DNA of 23,817 nt from DATAXV01 sp036272915 (GTDB lineage Bacteria > Chloroflexota > Dormibacteria > Dormibacterales > Dormibacteraceae). The translations under genes and the position numbers were made by a program. The stretch spans positions 1 to 23,817 of the forward strand of contig DATAXV010000206.1 of the NCBI GenBank assembly GCA_036272915.1, written 5' to 3'. Below the pieces are notes generated by a model that saw nothing but the letters and a program-made list of their open reading frames with translations, did not search any database and had not been told where the DNA came from. Positions 5,883 to 13,921 of the stretch are shown here, piece by piece (position 1 is the first letter of the stretch; every line of letters starts with the position of its first letter).

Positions 5883-7388
5883 ATGACCGAGAATGCCGCG
5901 TCCCCAGTGATCGCCGTCGACGACCCGGCCACGGGCAGGGTCATCGCCACCGTCCGCAACCACACCGCCGCCGAGGTGGCGGAGGCGGTACGGCTCGCCC
6001 GCGAGGTGCAGCCCGCCTGGCAGGAGCTCGGCTTCCGGGGTCGGGCGGCGGTGCTGCGGAGATGCCAGCGCTGGTTCGTCGACAACAGCCGCCGGCTGCG
6101 CGACTCGATCGCCGCCGAGAACGGCAAGACGCACGACGACGCCGAGGTGGAGGTGGCCTACTGCACGGCCGCCTTCGGCTTCTGGGCCACCCACGCCGAG
6201 CGCTACCTGCGACCGGAGCGCGTCCACTCGCTCTCGCCCTTCGTGGTCGGGCGGGACCTCTTCGTGCGCTACGCGCCGGTCGGAGTCGTCGGCGTGATCG
6301 GGCCCTGGAACAACCCCCTGATGAACTCCTTCGGAGATGCCATCCCGGCCCTTGCCGCGGGGAACGCGGTCATCCTCAAGCCCTCCGAGCAGACGCCTCT
6401 GACGGCGCTCCTGACCGAGGACGTGCTGCGCCAGTGCGGCGTGCCCGAGGGCGCGTACCGGGTCATCACCGGCGACGGCGAGACCGGATCCGCCCTGGTC
6501 GACACCGTCGACTCGGTGATGTTCACCGGCTCGACCCGGACCGGGAGGCGGGTCGCCGAGCGCGCCGCCTCGCGCCTGATCCCGGTCTCGCTCGAGCTCG
6601 GCGGCAAGGACCCCATGATCGTCCTCGAGGGTGCCGATCTGGAGCGGGCCGCCAACGTCGCCGTGTACGGAGCGCTCCACAACACCGGGCAGACCTGCAT
6701 CTCGGTCGAGCGGCTCTTCGTCCAGGACTCGATCCACGACGAGTTCGCGGCGCGGGTGGCGGATCGCTTCCGGACGCTCCGTCAGGGCCGCTCGCGGGGC
6801 TTCGGCCAGTTCGACGTCGGCGCCATGACCTTCCCTCCCCAGCTCGACCTGGTCGAGGCCCACGTCCGCGATGCGGTGGGGCAGGGCGCCCGGGTGCTGG
6901 TCGGCGGCGAGGCGCATCGCGACGGCGGGCGCTTCTTCGAGCCGACGGTCCTCGTCGACGTCGACCCGAGCATGCGGTGCATGCGGGAGGAGACGTTCGG
7001 CCCGGTCCTTCCGATCATGCGCGTCCACGACGCCGAGGAGGCGGTCCGCCTGGCCAACGAGAGCTCCTACGGCCTGCAGGCGTCGGTCTTCGCCGGCAGC
7101 GCCGCCGAGGGCCTGAGCATCGGACGGCAGCTGGAGGCCGGCGTGGTCACCGTCAACGATGCGCTGATCAACTACATGGCCCTGGAGCTGCCGATGGGCG
7201 GCTGGAAGGAATCGGGCATGGGCGTCAGGCACGGACCGGAGGGGATCCGCAAGTACACGCGCCGCCAGTCGCTCCTCGTCGCCCGCCTGGTCCCCCGCCG
7301 GGAGCTCCACATGATGCCCTTCCGGCGCCGCAACTACCGGGTGCTCACCGCCCTGGTCCGCCTCCTCTATGGGGGAAGCCGTTCCTGA
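5883..7388 (+). CDS. NAD(P)-dependent aldehyde dehydrogenase, succinic-semialdehyde-dehydrogenase-like (501 aa)
   Basis: This oxidises an aldehyde to the acid with NAD(P)+. All signature residues are present: Asn143 in GPWNNP, Lys166 in LKPSEQTP, the FTGSTRTG cofactor loop at 214-221, Glu238 in LELGGKDP and the nucleophile Cys272 in NTGQTCISVERLFV. The NTGQTC-ISVER form resembles the GabD2/succinic semialdehyde dehydrogenase branch, but substrate cannot be assigned from motifs. The C-terminus carries a basic-hydrophobic tail (FRRRNYRVLTALVRLLYGG), which could touch the membrane. Length is normal. ATG 5883 follows GGTGAG. It is the first gene of a same-strand run, 26 bases before the dehydrogenase that follows. 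Confidence 0.9.
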   Translation: MTENAASPVIAVDDPATGRVIATVRNHTAAEVAEAVRLAREVQPAWQELGFRGRAAVLRRCQRWFVDNSRRLRDSIAAENGKTHDDAEVEVAYCTAAFGFWATHAERYLRPERVHSLSPFVVGRDLFVRYAPVGVVGVIGPWNNPLMNSFGDAIPALAAGNAVILKPSEQTPLTALLTEDVLRQCGVPEGAYRVITGDGETGSALVDTVDSVMFTGSTRTGRRVAERAASRLIPVSLELGGKDPMIVLEGADLERAANVAVYGALHNTGQTCISVERLFVQDSIHDEFAARVADRFRTLRQGRSRGFGQFDVGAMTFPPQLDLVEAHVRDAVGQGARVLVGGEAHRDGGRFFEPTVLVDVDPSMRCMREETFGPVLPIMRVHDAEEAVRLANESSYGLQASVFAGSAAEGLSIGRQLEAGVVTVNDALINYMALELPMGGWKESGMGVRHGPEGIRKYTRRQSLLVARLVPRRELHMMPFRRRNYRVLTALVRLLYGGSRS

Positions 7389-7414
7389 CCGCTCGCCTGC
7401 TAGCCTCAGCGGGC

Positions 7415-8242
7415 ATGAGGGTGACACTTCTCGGCACCGGCAGGATGGGGACCGCGATCGCGCGCCGGATCGCGGCGGCCGGGCACGAGCTGCGACTCTG
7501 GAACCGGACCCGGCGGCGCGCTGACGAGGTGGGCGCCGGCGAGGTCTTCGAATCGCCGGCCGACGCCGCCGACGGCGCCGACGTCGTCCTCAGCATCCTT
7601 TTCGACGCCACCGCGGTGGGCCAGGTCTACGCGGCGCTGGCGCCCCGACCGGGCCAGGTCCTCGTCGATATGAGCACCGCCGGACCCCACCTGCCGGAGC
7701 AGCTCGCGCAGCAGGTCAGGGAGGCCGGCGCCGATTTCCTCCAGGCGCCGATCGTGGGCAGCATCCCCGCCATCGACAGCGCCTCGGCCATGATCCTCGT
7801 CGGCGGCGACGAGGCCGTGCTCGAGCGGGTGACCGGCGTCCTCGAGGCGTTCGGGCAGCCGCGCCACGTGGGCACGCCGGCCCAGGCCGCCTCGCTGAAG
7901 CTGATCAACAACGCGATGCTCGGAGCGGTCAGCGCCTTCACCGCGGAGATGCTCGCCGCCGCCGACCGGGAGGGCCTCGATGCCGAGACGACCTTCGGGC
8001 TGCTGTCGCGGATGGTCCCCTACCTGAGCGCGCGCCGGCGCGGCTATATCGAGCGCAGCCACGACAACCCGATGTTCGAGCTCCGGGCGATGCGCAAGGA
8101 CCTCGACCTGGCCCTGGACGCCGGTCACGAGGCGGGCGCCGCGCTGCCCCTGCTGGCCTCGGTCCGCGAGCTGTTCGCGATGGCCGAGCCGGCCCACGCC
8201 GACGAAGAGATCACCGGTCTGATCGAGGAGTACGCGCGATGA
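7415..8242 (+). CDS. NAD(P)-binding beta-hydroxyacid dehydrogenase, 3-hydroxyisobutyrate dehydrogenase-like (275 aa)
   Basis: A member of the 3-hydroxyisobutyrate/6-phosphogluconate dehydrogenase-like superfamily. The Rossmann GTGRMG is at 7-12, the substrate loop DMSTAGP at 85-91 matches the family DxSTxxP signature, and the catalytic Lys162 and following Asn lie in SLKLINNAML. The C-terminal helical domain (170-275) forms the dimer and includes the usual RKDLDLALD stretch. ATG 7415 begins directly at the Rossmann strand. Its stop overlaps the start of the biotin carboxylase (ATGA). The preceding aldehyde dehydrogenase suggests a shared pathway in which a hydroxyacid is oxidised to a semialdehyde and then an acid, but GLYR-type reductases have the same motifs, so direction and substrate are uncertain. 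Confidence 0.88.
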   Translation: MRVTLLGTGRMGTAIARRIAAAGHELRLWNRTRRRADEVGAGEVFESPADAADGADVVLSILFDATAVGQVYAALAPRPGQVLVDMSTAGPHLPEQLAQQVREAGADFLQAPIVGSIPAIDSASAMILVGGDEAVLERVTGVLEAFGQPRHVGTPAQAASLKLINNAMLGAVSAFTAEMLAAADREGLDAETTFGLLSRMVPYLSARRRGYIERSHDNPMFELRAMRKDLDLALDAGHEAGAALPLLASVRELFAMAEPAHADEEITGLIEEYAR

Positions 8243-9702
8243 GGCGAGGTCTCTTCGACAAGCTGCTGGTGGCCAACCGCGGCGAGATCGCGATCCGGGT
8301 GATGCGCGCCTGCCGCGAGCTCGGCATCCGCACGGTGGCGGTCTACTCCGACGCCGATCGAGACGCCATCCACGCCCGGTACGCCGACGAGGCGCACCAC
8401 ATCGGCGGCGCCGCGCCGACCCAGTCCTACCTGCAGCTGGAGAAGATCGTGAAGCTCGCCGCCGATGTCGGCGCCGAGGCGATCCATCCCGGCTACGGCT
8501 TCCTCTCCGAGCGGCCCGAGTTCCCCGAGGCCTGCGAGGCGGCGGGGGTGGCCTTCGTCGGGCCTCCCGCCTCGGCCATGCGCGCGCTCGGCTCCAAGCT
8601 CGAGGCGAGGGCGCTGGTCTCGGCCCGAGGCGTGCCGGTGACGCCGGGCAGCGGGGCGCTGGAGGATCCGGAGGAGGCGGCCCGGGTCGCCCGCGAGATC
8701 GGCTTCCCGGTGATCGTCAAGCCCTCCGGCGGGGGTGGCGGGATCGGCATGAAGGTGGTGGAGAGGGAGTCCGAGCTGGTCCCCGCCATCGAGAGCTGCC
8801 GCAACGCCGCCGGCTCCGCCTTCGGCGACCCGACCGTCTACGTCGAGCGCTACGTCCGCCATCCGCGCCATATCGAGTTCCAGGTCATCGCCGACACCCA
8901 GGGCAACGTCGTCCACCTCGGCGAGCGCGAGTGCTCGATCCAGCGCCGCCACCAGAAGATCATGGAGGAGACGCCCTCCCCGGCCCTGACCCCCGAGCTG
9001 AGGGAGCGGATGGGTACCGCGGCCGTCGAGGCGGCGAGGGCGGCGAGCTACGTCAACGCCGGAACCGTCGAGTTCATCTTCAGCCAGGGCGACTTCTACT
9101 TCCTCGAGGTCAACGCCCGCCTCCAGGTCGAGCACCCGATCACCGAGCTGGTCACGGGCAGGGACCTGGTCAAGGAGCAGATCCGGGTCGCCGCCGGCTA
9201 CCCGCTGTCCTTCACCCAGGAACAGATGACCTGGACCGGCCACGCCATCGAGATGCGGATCAACGCAGAGGATCCCGCCCGCAACTTCATCCCCAACCCC
9301 CGACGCATCAGCCGCTGGGTGGCCCCGGCCGGGCCCGGCGTGCGCGTCGACTCCGGCTTCGGGCCCGGCTCCGACGTTCCGCCCAACTACGACTCCCTGG
9401 TCGCCAAGCTGATCGTGCACGGCGCCGACCGCGCCGAGGCCATCGCCAGGGCGGCCCGGGCGCTGGATGAGTACGTCCTGGCCGGACCGGCCACGACCAT
9501 CCCCTACCACCGGGCGATCCTGGAGAGCCCCGACTTCCGGGCGGGCAAGCTGACCACTCGGTTCATCGAGGAGCACCCGGAGCTGCTGGAGGCGATGCGG
9601 GCGCACATGGAGCGCAGGTCGCCGATGGACTACGGCGCCGACCCGCGTCATGTCGCCGCCGCCGCGGCCGCCGTCGCGGCGGTGATGCCGCCGCCGCGAT
9701 GA
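8239..9702 (+). CDS. accC: Biotin carboxylase subunit of an acyl-CoA carboxylase (487 aa)
   Basis: This catalyses ATP-dependent carboxylation of biotin on a carrier protein. Domain order is normal: N-terminal LLVANRGEIAIR (9-20), ATP-grasp with Lys161 in KPSGGGGGIGM, HPRHIEFQV (208-216), catalytic Lys240 in RRHQKIMEETPSP, and the active-site block Glu290, Arg294, Gln296-Val297-Glu298 in LEVNARLQVEHP. The Biotin_carb_C domain follows to about residue 455, then an Ala/Pro tail. There is no biotin carrier (no Met-Lys-Met motif) and no carboxyltransferase in the window, so it must work with partners elsewhere. It overlaps both neighbours by 4 bp (ATGA). Whether the complex carboxylates acetyl-, propionyl- or another acyl-CoA cannot be told. 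Confidence 0.93.
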   Translation: MRRGLFDKLLVANRGEIAIRVMRACRELGIRTVAVYSDADRDAIHARYADEAHHIGGAAPTQSYLQLEKIVKLAADVGAEAIHPGYGFLSERPEFPEACEAAGVAFVGPPASAMRALGSKLEARALVSARGVPVTPGSGALEDPEEAARVAREIGFPVIVKPSGGGGGIGMKVVERESELVPAIESCRNAAGSAFGDPTVYVERYVRHPRHIEFQVIADTQGNVVHLGERECSIQRRHQKIMEETPSPALTPELRERMGTAAVEAARAASYVNAGTVEFIFSQGDFYFLEVNARLQVEHPITELVTGRDLVKEQIRVAAGYPLSFTQEQMTWTGHAIEMRINAEDPARNFIPNPRRISRWVAPAGPGVRVDSGFGPGSDVPPNYDSLVAKLIVHGADRAEAIARAARALDEYVLAGPATTIPYHRAILESPDFRAGKLTTRFIEEHPELLEAMRAHMERRSPMDYGADPRHVAAAAAAVAAVMPPPR

Positions 9703-10262
9703 GGTTCGAGCACGACGCCAGCCCGCCGATGCGGGTCGCCGCCTCGCGGAGGCTGGGCGGCTCCTACCTGGGGCTGCGCCTCGACGAATGCGTGTGGGCC
9801 GACGGCACCACCGCCGAGTTCAACGTCGTCGAGGCGCCCGGCTCGACCCTGATCGTGCCCTTCTTCGCCGACGGCACCACGGTGCTCGTCCGCCAGTGGC
9901 GGCACGCCTGGGCCAGGACCTCCTGGGAGGTGACGGCGGGGACCATCGAGGAGGGCGAGGAGCCGATCGACTGCGCCCGCCGCGAGCTCGTCGAGGAGGC
10001 CGGCCTCACCGCCCGGCACTGGACCCCGTTGGGCACGGTCAGGCCCTCCGCCTGGGTGACCAACGTCCAGCACCTCTTCCTCGCCCGCGAGCTGGTCGAG
10101 GTCGAGCGCCGCCCCGAGGTCTACGAGCAGGACCTCACCGTCCGGCGTGTCCCGCTCGCCGAAGCGGTTGCCGCGGCCCTGGGCGGGGACATCGAGCACG
10201 CCGGCTCGATCGTCGCCCTCTGCCGGGCCACCCGCGAGCTGGGGGTGGGTCCGGCGGCGTGA
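9699..10262 (+). CDS. Nudix hydrolase, ADP-ribose pyrophosphatase-like (187 aa)
   Basis: This hydrolyses a nucleoside diphosphate linked to another group, probably ADP-ribose or an ADP-sugar. The Nudix box is complete: Gly81, Glu87, Arg95-Glu96, Glu99-Glu100 and Gly102 at the exact GX5EX7REUXEEXGU spacing. The preceding strands include VLVRQWRHAWARTSWEVTAG, where the RQ(W/Y)R and WE segments match ADP-ribose pyrophosphatases that recognise substrate through an N-terminal beta-sheet. It starts at ATG overlapping the biotin carboxylase stop, and its own stop overlaps the glycosylase start (GTGA), so it is firmly in the operon. A house-cleaning role is likely. Confidence 0.9.
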   Translation: MRFEHDASPPMRVAASRRLGGSYLGLRLDECVWADGTTAEFNVVEAPGSTLIVPFFADGTTVLVRQWRHAWARTSWEVTAGTIEEGEEPIDCARRELVEEAGLTARHWTPLGTVRPSAWVTNVQHLFLARELVEVERRPEVYEQDLTVRRVPLAEAVAAALGGDIEHAGSIVALCRATRELGVGPAA

Positions 10263-11140
10263 CCGCGGCACCCGCCGGATCGCGGCTTACCTACCGGCCG
10301 CCGCTGTCCTGGTCCGACCTGCTCGGCTTTCTCGGCCCGCGCTGCATCCCCGGCGTGGAGGAGGTGGTCGACGGCACCTACCGGCGGGCGGTGGTGGGGG
10401 AGGGCCCGACCCGGCTCCTGGTGGCCCGGCCTCAGCCGGAGACGGCCGAGCTCCTGCTCAGCGTGTCCGGCGGCGGCGATCCCGAGCCACATGCCGCGCC
10501 GATGGCCCGCCTCCTCGACCTCGGCGCCAATCCCGGCGCGGTCGACGCGGCGCTGGCCGCCGATCCCGACCTGGCCCCGCTCGTGGCGCGGGCGCCGGGG
10601 CTGCGCTCACCGGGCGCCTTCGACCTGTTCCAGCTGGCGGTGCGGGCGATCCTGGGCCAGCAGATATCGGTGCCGGCGGCGACGACCATCACCGGCAGGC
10701 TGGTCCGCATCGCCGGGTCGCCGCTGCCCGACCCGCCCAGCCCCGGGCTGACCCACCGCTTCCCGACGCCGGCGGAGCTGGCGGAGGCCGATCTCCGCGA
10801 ACTCGGCGTGCCCGGCCGGCGAGCCGCCACGCTGCAGATCCTGGGCGGGGCGATGGCGAGCGGGGAGCTCGATCTCGAGGGTGATCCGGCGACGGTGATC
10901 GAGCGGCTGCTGGCGCTCCCCGGGCTGGGTCCCTGGACGGTGAGCTACATCGCCATGCGCGGTCTGGGAGCGGGCGACGAGCTGCCGGTGACGGACCTGG
11001 GGATCCGGCGCGCCGCGGAGCGCCTGGGGCTGCCCGCCGAACCGCGCGCCCTGGAGCGCAGGGCCCAGGCCTGGAGGCCCTACCGGAGCTATGCCGCGCA
11101 CCACCTCTGGGCATCGCTGGGCGCGGCCGGCGGCGCCTGA
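10259..11140 (+). CDS. DNA-3-methyladenine glycosylase II-like, HhH-GPD (293 aa)
   Basis: A base-excision repair glycosylase that removes alkylated bases. The N-terminal 1-110 resembles the AlkA_N domain. The HhH-GPD fold follows: FDLFQLAVRAILGQQISVPAA (121-141), then the helix-hairpin-helix LPGLGPWTVSYIAMRG (220-235) and the presumed catalytic Asp246 in LPVTDLGIRRA, aligned with Asp238 of E. coli AlkA. GTG 10259 overlaps the Nudix stop (GTGA); the open frame upstream of it is antisense or out-of-frame Nudix sequence. It has no iron-sulfur cysteines. It ends seven bases from the end of the convergent DeoR gene. Family is firm; the gene name alkA would be an inference. Confidence 0.9.
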   Translation: MTAAPAGSRLTYRPPLSWSDLLGFLGPRCIPGVEEVVDGTYRRAVVGEGPTRLLVARPQPETAELLLSVSGGGDPEPHAAPMARLLDLGANPGAVDAALAADPDLAPLVARAPGLRSPGAFDLFQLAVRAILGQQISVPAATTITGRLVRIAGSPLPDPPSPGLTHRFPTPAELAEADLRELGVPGRRAATLQILGGAMASGELDLEGDPATVIERLLALPGLGPWTVSYIAMRGLGAGDELPVTDLGIRRAAERLGLPAEPRALERRAQAWRPYRSYAAHHLWASLGAAGGA

Positions 11141-11151
11141 CCCGGTGTCAG
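11137..11151. terminator. Small bidirectional hairpin between convergent genes
   Basis: CTGAC at 11137-11141 pairs with GTCAG at 11147-11151 around a 5-base loop. The hairpin covers the stop codons of both convergent genes. The stem is short and there is no T-run, so the terminator role is only suggested by position. Confidence 0.3.
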
Positions 11152-11957
11152 ACCAGCTGCACCTCGAGGCCGGCGTCGCGGAGCTCCTCGACCACCACCG
11201 GGTCGGCGCCGCGATCGGTGATCAGCTGCTGCACGGCGGAGACCGGGCAGATCTGGGCGAAGCGCACCTGGCCCAGCTTCCAGTGGTCGGCGACGACGAC
11301 CACGCGCTGGGCGCGCTCGATCAGGACCCGGTTGGTGTGGGCCTCGGCCTCGTTGTGGGTGGTCAGGCCGTGGGTGACGCTGACGCCGTCGACGCCGAGG
11401 AAGACGAGGTCGAGGTTGAGGGCGGCGAGCGCCTGCTCGGCCAGGGGCCCGACCAGCTCGTAGGACTGGGAGCGGGCCACACCGCCGGCGACGACCAGCT
11501 TGACCTCGGGGTGGACGGCCAGCTCCCAGGCGATGTTGAGAGCGTTGGTGACCACGGTCAGGGAGCGCTCGGCCAGCGCGCGCGCCGTCTCCGTGCAGGT
11601 GGTGCCCCCGGTCAGGCCGACCACCGCGTCGTCGCCGACCAGGCTCGCCGCCGCGGCGCCGATGCGGAGCTTCTCCTCGTGGTGGGTCGCGGCCTTGTAG
11701 CGCAATGGCAGCTCGTAGGTCACCCCCCGGCGGACGGCGCCGCCGTGGGTGCGCTCGAGCAGATGGCGATCCTCCAGCTCCTCGAGGTCGCGCCGGACCG
11801 TCGCCGCCGAGACCTGAAGCTGCTGGACCAGGTCGGACACCTCGAGACTGCCCCTGGTCGCGAGCTGCTGCACGATCGCCGTCAGCCGCTGCTCCTTGGA
11901 ACGTCTGCCGTCGGAGGCGGTGCGTTCCTGTTCTGGTTCGAGGTCGGTCGTCGGCAT
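11148..11957 (-). CDS. DeoR/GlpR family transcriptional repressor (269 aa)
   Basis: A sugar-catabolism repressor. The N-terminal winged HTH (about 20-76) reads KEQRLTAIVQQLATRGSLEV, then QLQVSAATVRRDLEEL and the HGGAV signature. The C-terminal DeoRC sugar-phosphate-binding domain includes GLTGGTTCTETA (114-125), LGVDGVS and the VVVVADHWKLG strand, matching the usual 'GaDG' and 'aDssK(f/l)g' blocks. Length is normal. ATG 11957 is the first start and gives a complete domain after a charged 20-residue lead. It is divergent from the SIS isomerase/ROK kinase pair, so it most likely represses them and is released by the phosphosugar they process. Confidence 0.92.
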   Translation of the reverse strand: MPTTDLEPEQERTASDGRRSKEQRLTAIVQQLATRGSLEVSDLVQQLQVSAATVRRDLEELEDRHLLERTHGGAVRRGVTYELPLRYKAATHHEEKLRIGAAAASLVGDDAVVGLTGGTTCTETARALAERSLTVVTNALNIAWELAVHPEVKLVVAGGVARSQSYELVGPLAEQALAALNLDLVFLGVDGVSVTHGLTTHNEAEAHTNRVLIERAQRVVVVADHWKLGQVRFAQICPVSAVQQLITDRGADPVVVEELRDAGLEVQLV

Positions 11958-11972
11958 GTGCTCTCGTCGAGC

Positions 11973-12002
11973 ATCTTAGTCGCTGGGAAACGCGTGCGCG
12001 AA
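11973..12002 (-). promoter_or_regulatory. Candidate promoter of the DeoR gene
   Basis: On the minus strand TTCGCG (12002-11997) and TAAGAT (11978-11973) are separated by 18 bp. Transcription would begin near 11966, nine bases before ATG 11957, so the mRNA would have almost no leader. The -10 is good; the -35 is poor. Confidence 0.35.
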
Positions 12003-12047
12003 GTGCGATGATTTTTGGCGTAATCTCCGTATTTCGCGACGGAAACG
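11986..12047. promoter_or_regulatory. Candidate DeoR operator repeats
   Basis: GGAAACG occurs twice in the divergent gap, at 11986-11992 and 12041-12047, 55 bp apart. The second copy is the right arm of an imperfect inverted repeat (TTTC at 12032-12035, GAAA at 12042-12045). DeoR-family proteins often bind spaced repeats in such gaps; the assignment is by position only. Confidence 0.3.
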
Positions 12048-12074
12048 ATCAGCCATAGCAAGGGGGGTCCCGCG

Positions 12075-12971
12075 GTGGAACCAGGCGCGCTAACGACCGA
12101 CGAGATCCGGAGCCAGCCCGAGGTGTGGCGCCGGGCCGCGGCGCGCGCGGCCGAGCTCTCCTCCCTCCTGCCCCCGTCCGGCACCCGGCTGGCCGTGGTC
12201 GGGTGCGGGACCTCCTACTTCATCGCTCAGGCCTTCGCCGCGGCCAGGGAGGCGCGCGGCCTGGGTGAGACCGACGCCTTCGCCGCCTCGGAGATGCCCG
12301 AGAGCAGGACCTACGACGGGATCCTCGCCATCTCCCGCTCCGGCACCACCACCGAGGTGGCCCGCCTGATCCGCGCCCGGAGCGGCCGCCAGCCCATCGT
12401 CGCGGTCACCGCCGTTCGCGACACGCCGGTCTTCGAGGCCGCGGACGCCGTCCTCCTGCTCGACTTCGCCGACGAGCGGAGCGTGGTCCAGACGCGCTTC
12501 GCGACGGGCACGCTGGCGATGCTGCGGGCGGCCCTCGGCGAGGATCTCGAGCCGGCCGTCGCTGACGCCGAGAGGGCGCTGGCGCTGACCCCGCCGGCGA
12601 CCGGTGCCGGCCACAGCCACTTCGTCTTCCTCGGCTGCGGCTGGACCGTCGGCATCGCCAACGAGGCGGCTCTGAAGATGCGCGAGGCGGCGGGGGCCTG
12701 GGCCGAGTCCTACCCGGCCATGGAGTACCGCCACGGGCCGATCAGCATCTCCGGGCCGGGCAGTGCGGTCTGGGCCTTCGGCGAGGTGCCGGGAGACGTC
12801 GTCCGCGACGTTGAGGCGACCGGCGCCACCGTCGTCCGCAACGGCCTCGATCCGATGGCCCAGCTGGTGCTGGCCCAGCGCACCGCCGTCGCCCGCGCCA
12901 CGGCCGCGGGCAGGGACGCGGACCATCCCCACCAGCTCACCCGCTCCGTGGTCCTCGAGGACGGCGTCTGA
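12075..12971 (+). CDS. SIS-domain sugar-phosphate isomerase/deaminase, AgaS/GlmS-isomerase-like (298 aa)
   Basis: Two tandem sugar isomerase (SIS) domains without the glutaminase domain of GlmS. The first has VVGCGTSY (41-48) and the phosphate-binding SRSGTTTE (87-94). The second has FLGCGWTVGIANEAALKMRE (185-204) and the AESYPAMEYRHGP block (210-222), which matches the 'HAEAYAAGELKHGP' region of GlmS-type isomerases including the conserved Glu and His. The likely role is conversion of an amino-sugar phosphate, or a related keto/aldose sugar phosphate, in catabolism (AgaS and FrlB have this form). GTG 12075 has AGGGGGG eight bases upstream. It is 10 bases before a ROK kinase and divergent from DeoR. 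Exact substrate unknown. Confidence 0.87.
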   Translation: MEPGALTTDEIRSQPEVWRRAAARAAELSSLLPPSGTRLAVVGCGTSYFIAQAFAAAREARGLGETDAFAASEMPESRTYDGILAISRSGTTTEVARLIRARSGRQPIVAVTAVRDTPVFEAADAVLLLDFADERSVVQTRFATGTLAMLRAALGEDLEPAVADAERALALTPPATGAGHSHFVFLGCGWTVGIANEAALKMREAAGAWAESYPAMEYRHGPISISGPGSAVWAFGEVPGDVVRDVEATGATVVRNGLDPMAQLVLAQRTAVARATAAGRDADHPHQLTRSVVLEDGV

Positions 12972-12981
12972 GGCGGAGGAG

Positions 12982-13899
12982 ATGCCTGACCCGGTGATCG
13001 CCCTCGACCTCGGGGGCACCGTGATCAAGGGCGCTGTGGTGGGAGGCGACGGCAGCGCTCTGATCCGCCGCCGCGCGCCGACCCTTCGGGAGGAGGACGC
13101 GGAGGACATCGTCCTGCGCCTGGGGACGCTGGCCATGGAGCTGCGCGACGAGGCGGTGCGCCTCGGCCACGCGCCCGCGGCCGCCGGCGTCGTCATCCCC
13201 GGCGTCGTCGATGAGGCCGCCGGCATCGCCGTCCTCGCCGCCAACCTGGGATGGCGGGACCTGCCCCTGAAGGACCGCCTGCAGACGCGCCTGGGCCTGC
13301 CCGTCGCGGTCGGCCACGACGTCAGGGCGGGGGCGCTGGCCGAGGCGAGGTGGGGGGCTGCCGAGGGGCACCCCAGCTTTCTGTTCGTGCCGGTCGGCAC
13401 CGGCATCGGCGGTTCGCTCGTCGTCGACGGCCGCACCTACCCGGGAGCCCACTCCCTGGCGGTGGAGCTCGGGCACATCATGATCGACCCCGCGGGCCGT
13501 CCCTGCGGCTGCGGCGCGCGGGGCTGCCTGGAGACGATCAGTTCGGCGACCGCCGTCGCCTCGGGCTACCGTGCCCTGAGCGGCGAGGACGGGGTCGACG
13601 CGCGCGGGGTCGCCGAGCGGGCCGGTCGCGGCGACGCCGCCGCCCGAACCGTGTGGGACGGCGCCGTCGAGGGCCTGGCTGCCGCCCTCGCCACCGTGGT
13701 CACGCTGCTCGACCCGGGTCTGGTCGTGATCGGCGGAGGGCTGGCCGGGGCCGGACCGGCGCTCTTCGACCCGCTGATCCGGAGCCTGCACGGTCGCCTC
13801 ACCTTTCAGCACCGGCCGGAGGTGGTGCCGGCGGCTCTCGCCGACGAGGCGGGGGCCCTGGGCGCCGCCATCCTCGCCTGGCGGCTGGCCGGCGACTGA
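12982..13899 (+). CDS. ROK family sugar kinase (305 aa)
   Basis: ATP-dependent phosphorylation of a hexose, likely glucose or an N-acetylated amino sugar given the neighbour. The first phosphate motif ALDLGGTVIKG (7-17), catalytic Asp113 in GHDVRAGALAEARWG, second phosphate loop GTGIGG (139-144), and the ROK zinc site (His165 with Cys175, Cys177 and Cys182 in CGCGARGCLE) are all present, as is the adenosine motif VVIGGGLAGAGP. The active-site Asn-Asp of many ROK kinases is His-Asp here. ATG 12982 has GGAGGAG immediately upstream; the open frame before it is SIS-gene shadow. It would supply the sugar phosphate to the isomerase. No transporter lies nearby. Confidence 0.9.
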   Translation: MPDPVIALDLGGTVIKGAVVGGDGSALIRRRAPTLREEDAEDIVLRLGTLAMELRDEAVRLGHAPAAAGVVIPGVVDEAAGIAVLAANLGWRDLPLKDRLQTRLGLPVAVGHDVRAGALAEARWGAAEGHPSFLFVPVGTGIGGSLVVDGRTYPGAHSLAVELGHIMIDPAGRPCGCGARGCLETISSATAVASGYRALSGEDGVDARGVAERAGRGDAAARTVWDGAVEGLAAALATVVTLLDPGLVVIGGGLAGAGPALFDPLIRSLHGRLTFQHRPEVVPAALADEAGALGAAILAWRLAGD

Positions 13900-13900
13900 C

Positions 13901-13921
13901 GGTCCTCAGCGCAGGAGGACC
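13901..13921. terminator. Bidirectional hairpin between ROK kinase and VOC gene
   Basis: GGTCCTC at 13901-13907 pairs perfectly with GAGGACC at 13915-13921 around a 7-base loop. It begins two bases after the kinase stop and covers the stop codon of the convergent gene, so it could end both transcripts. No T-run is present. Confidence 0.45.
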
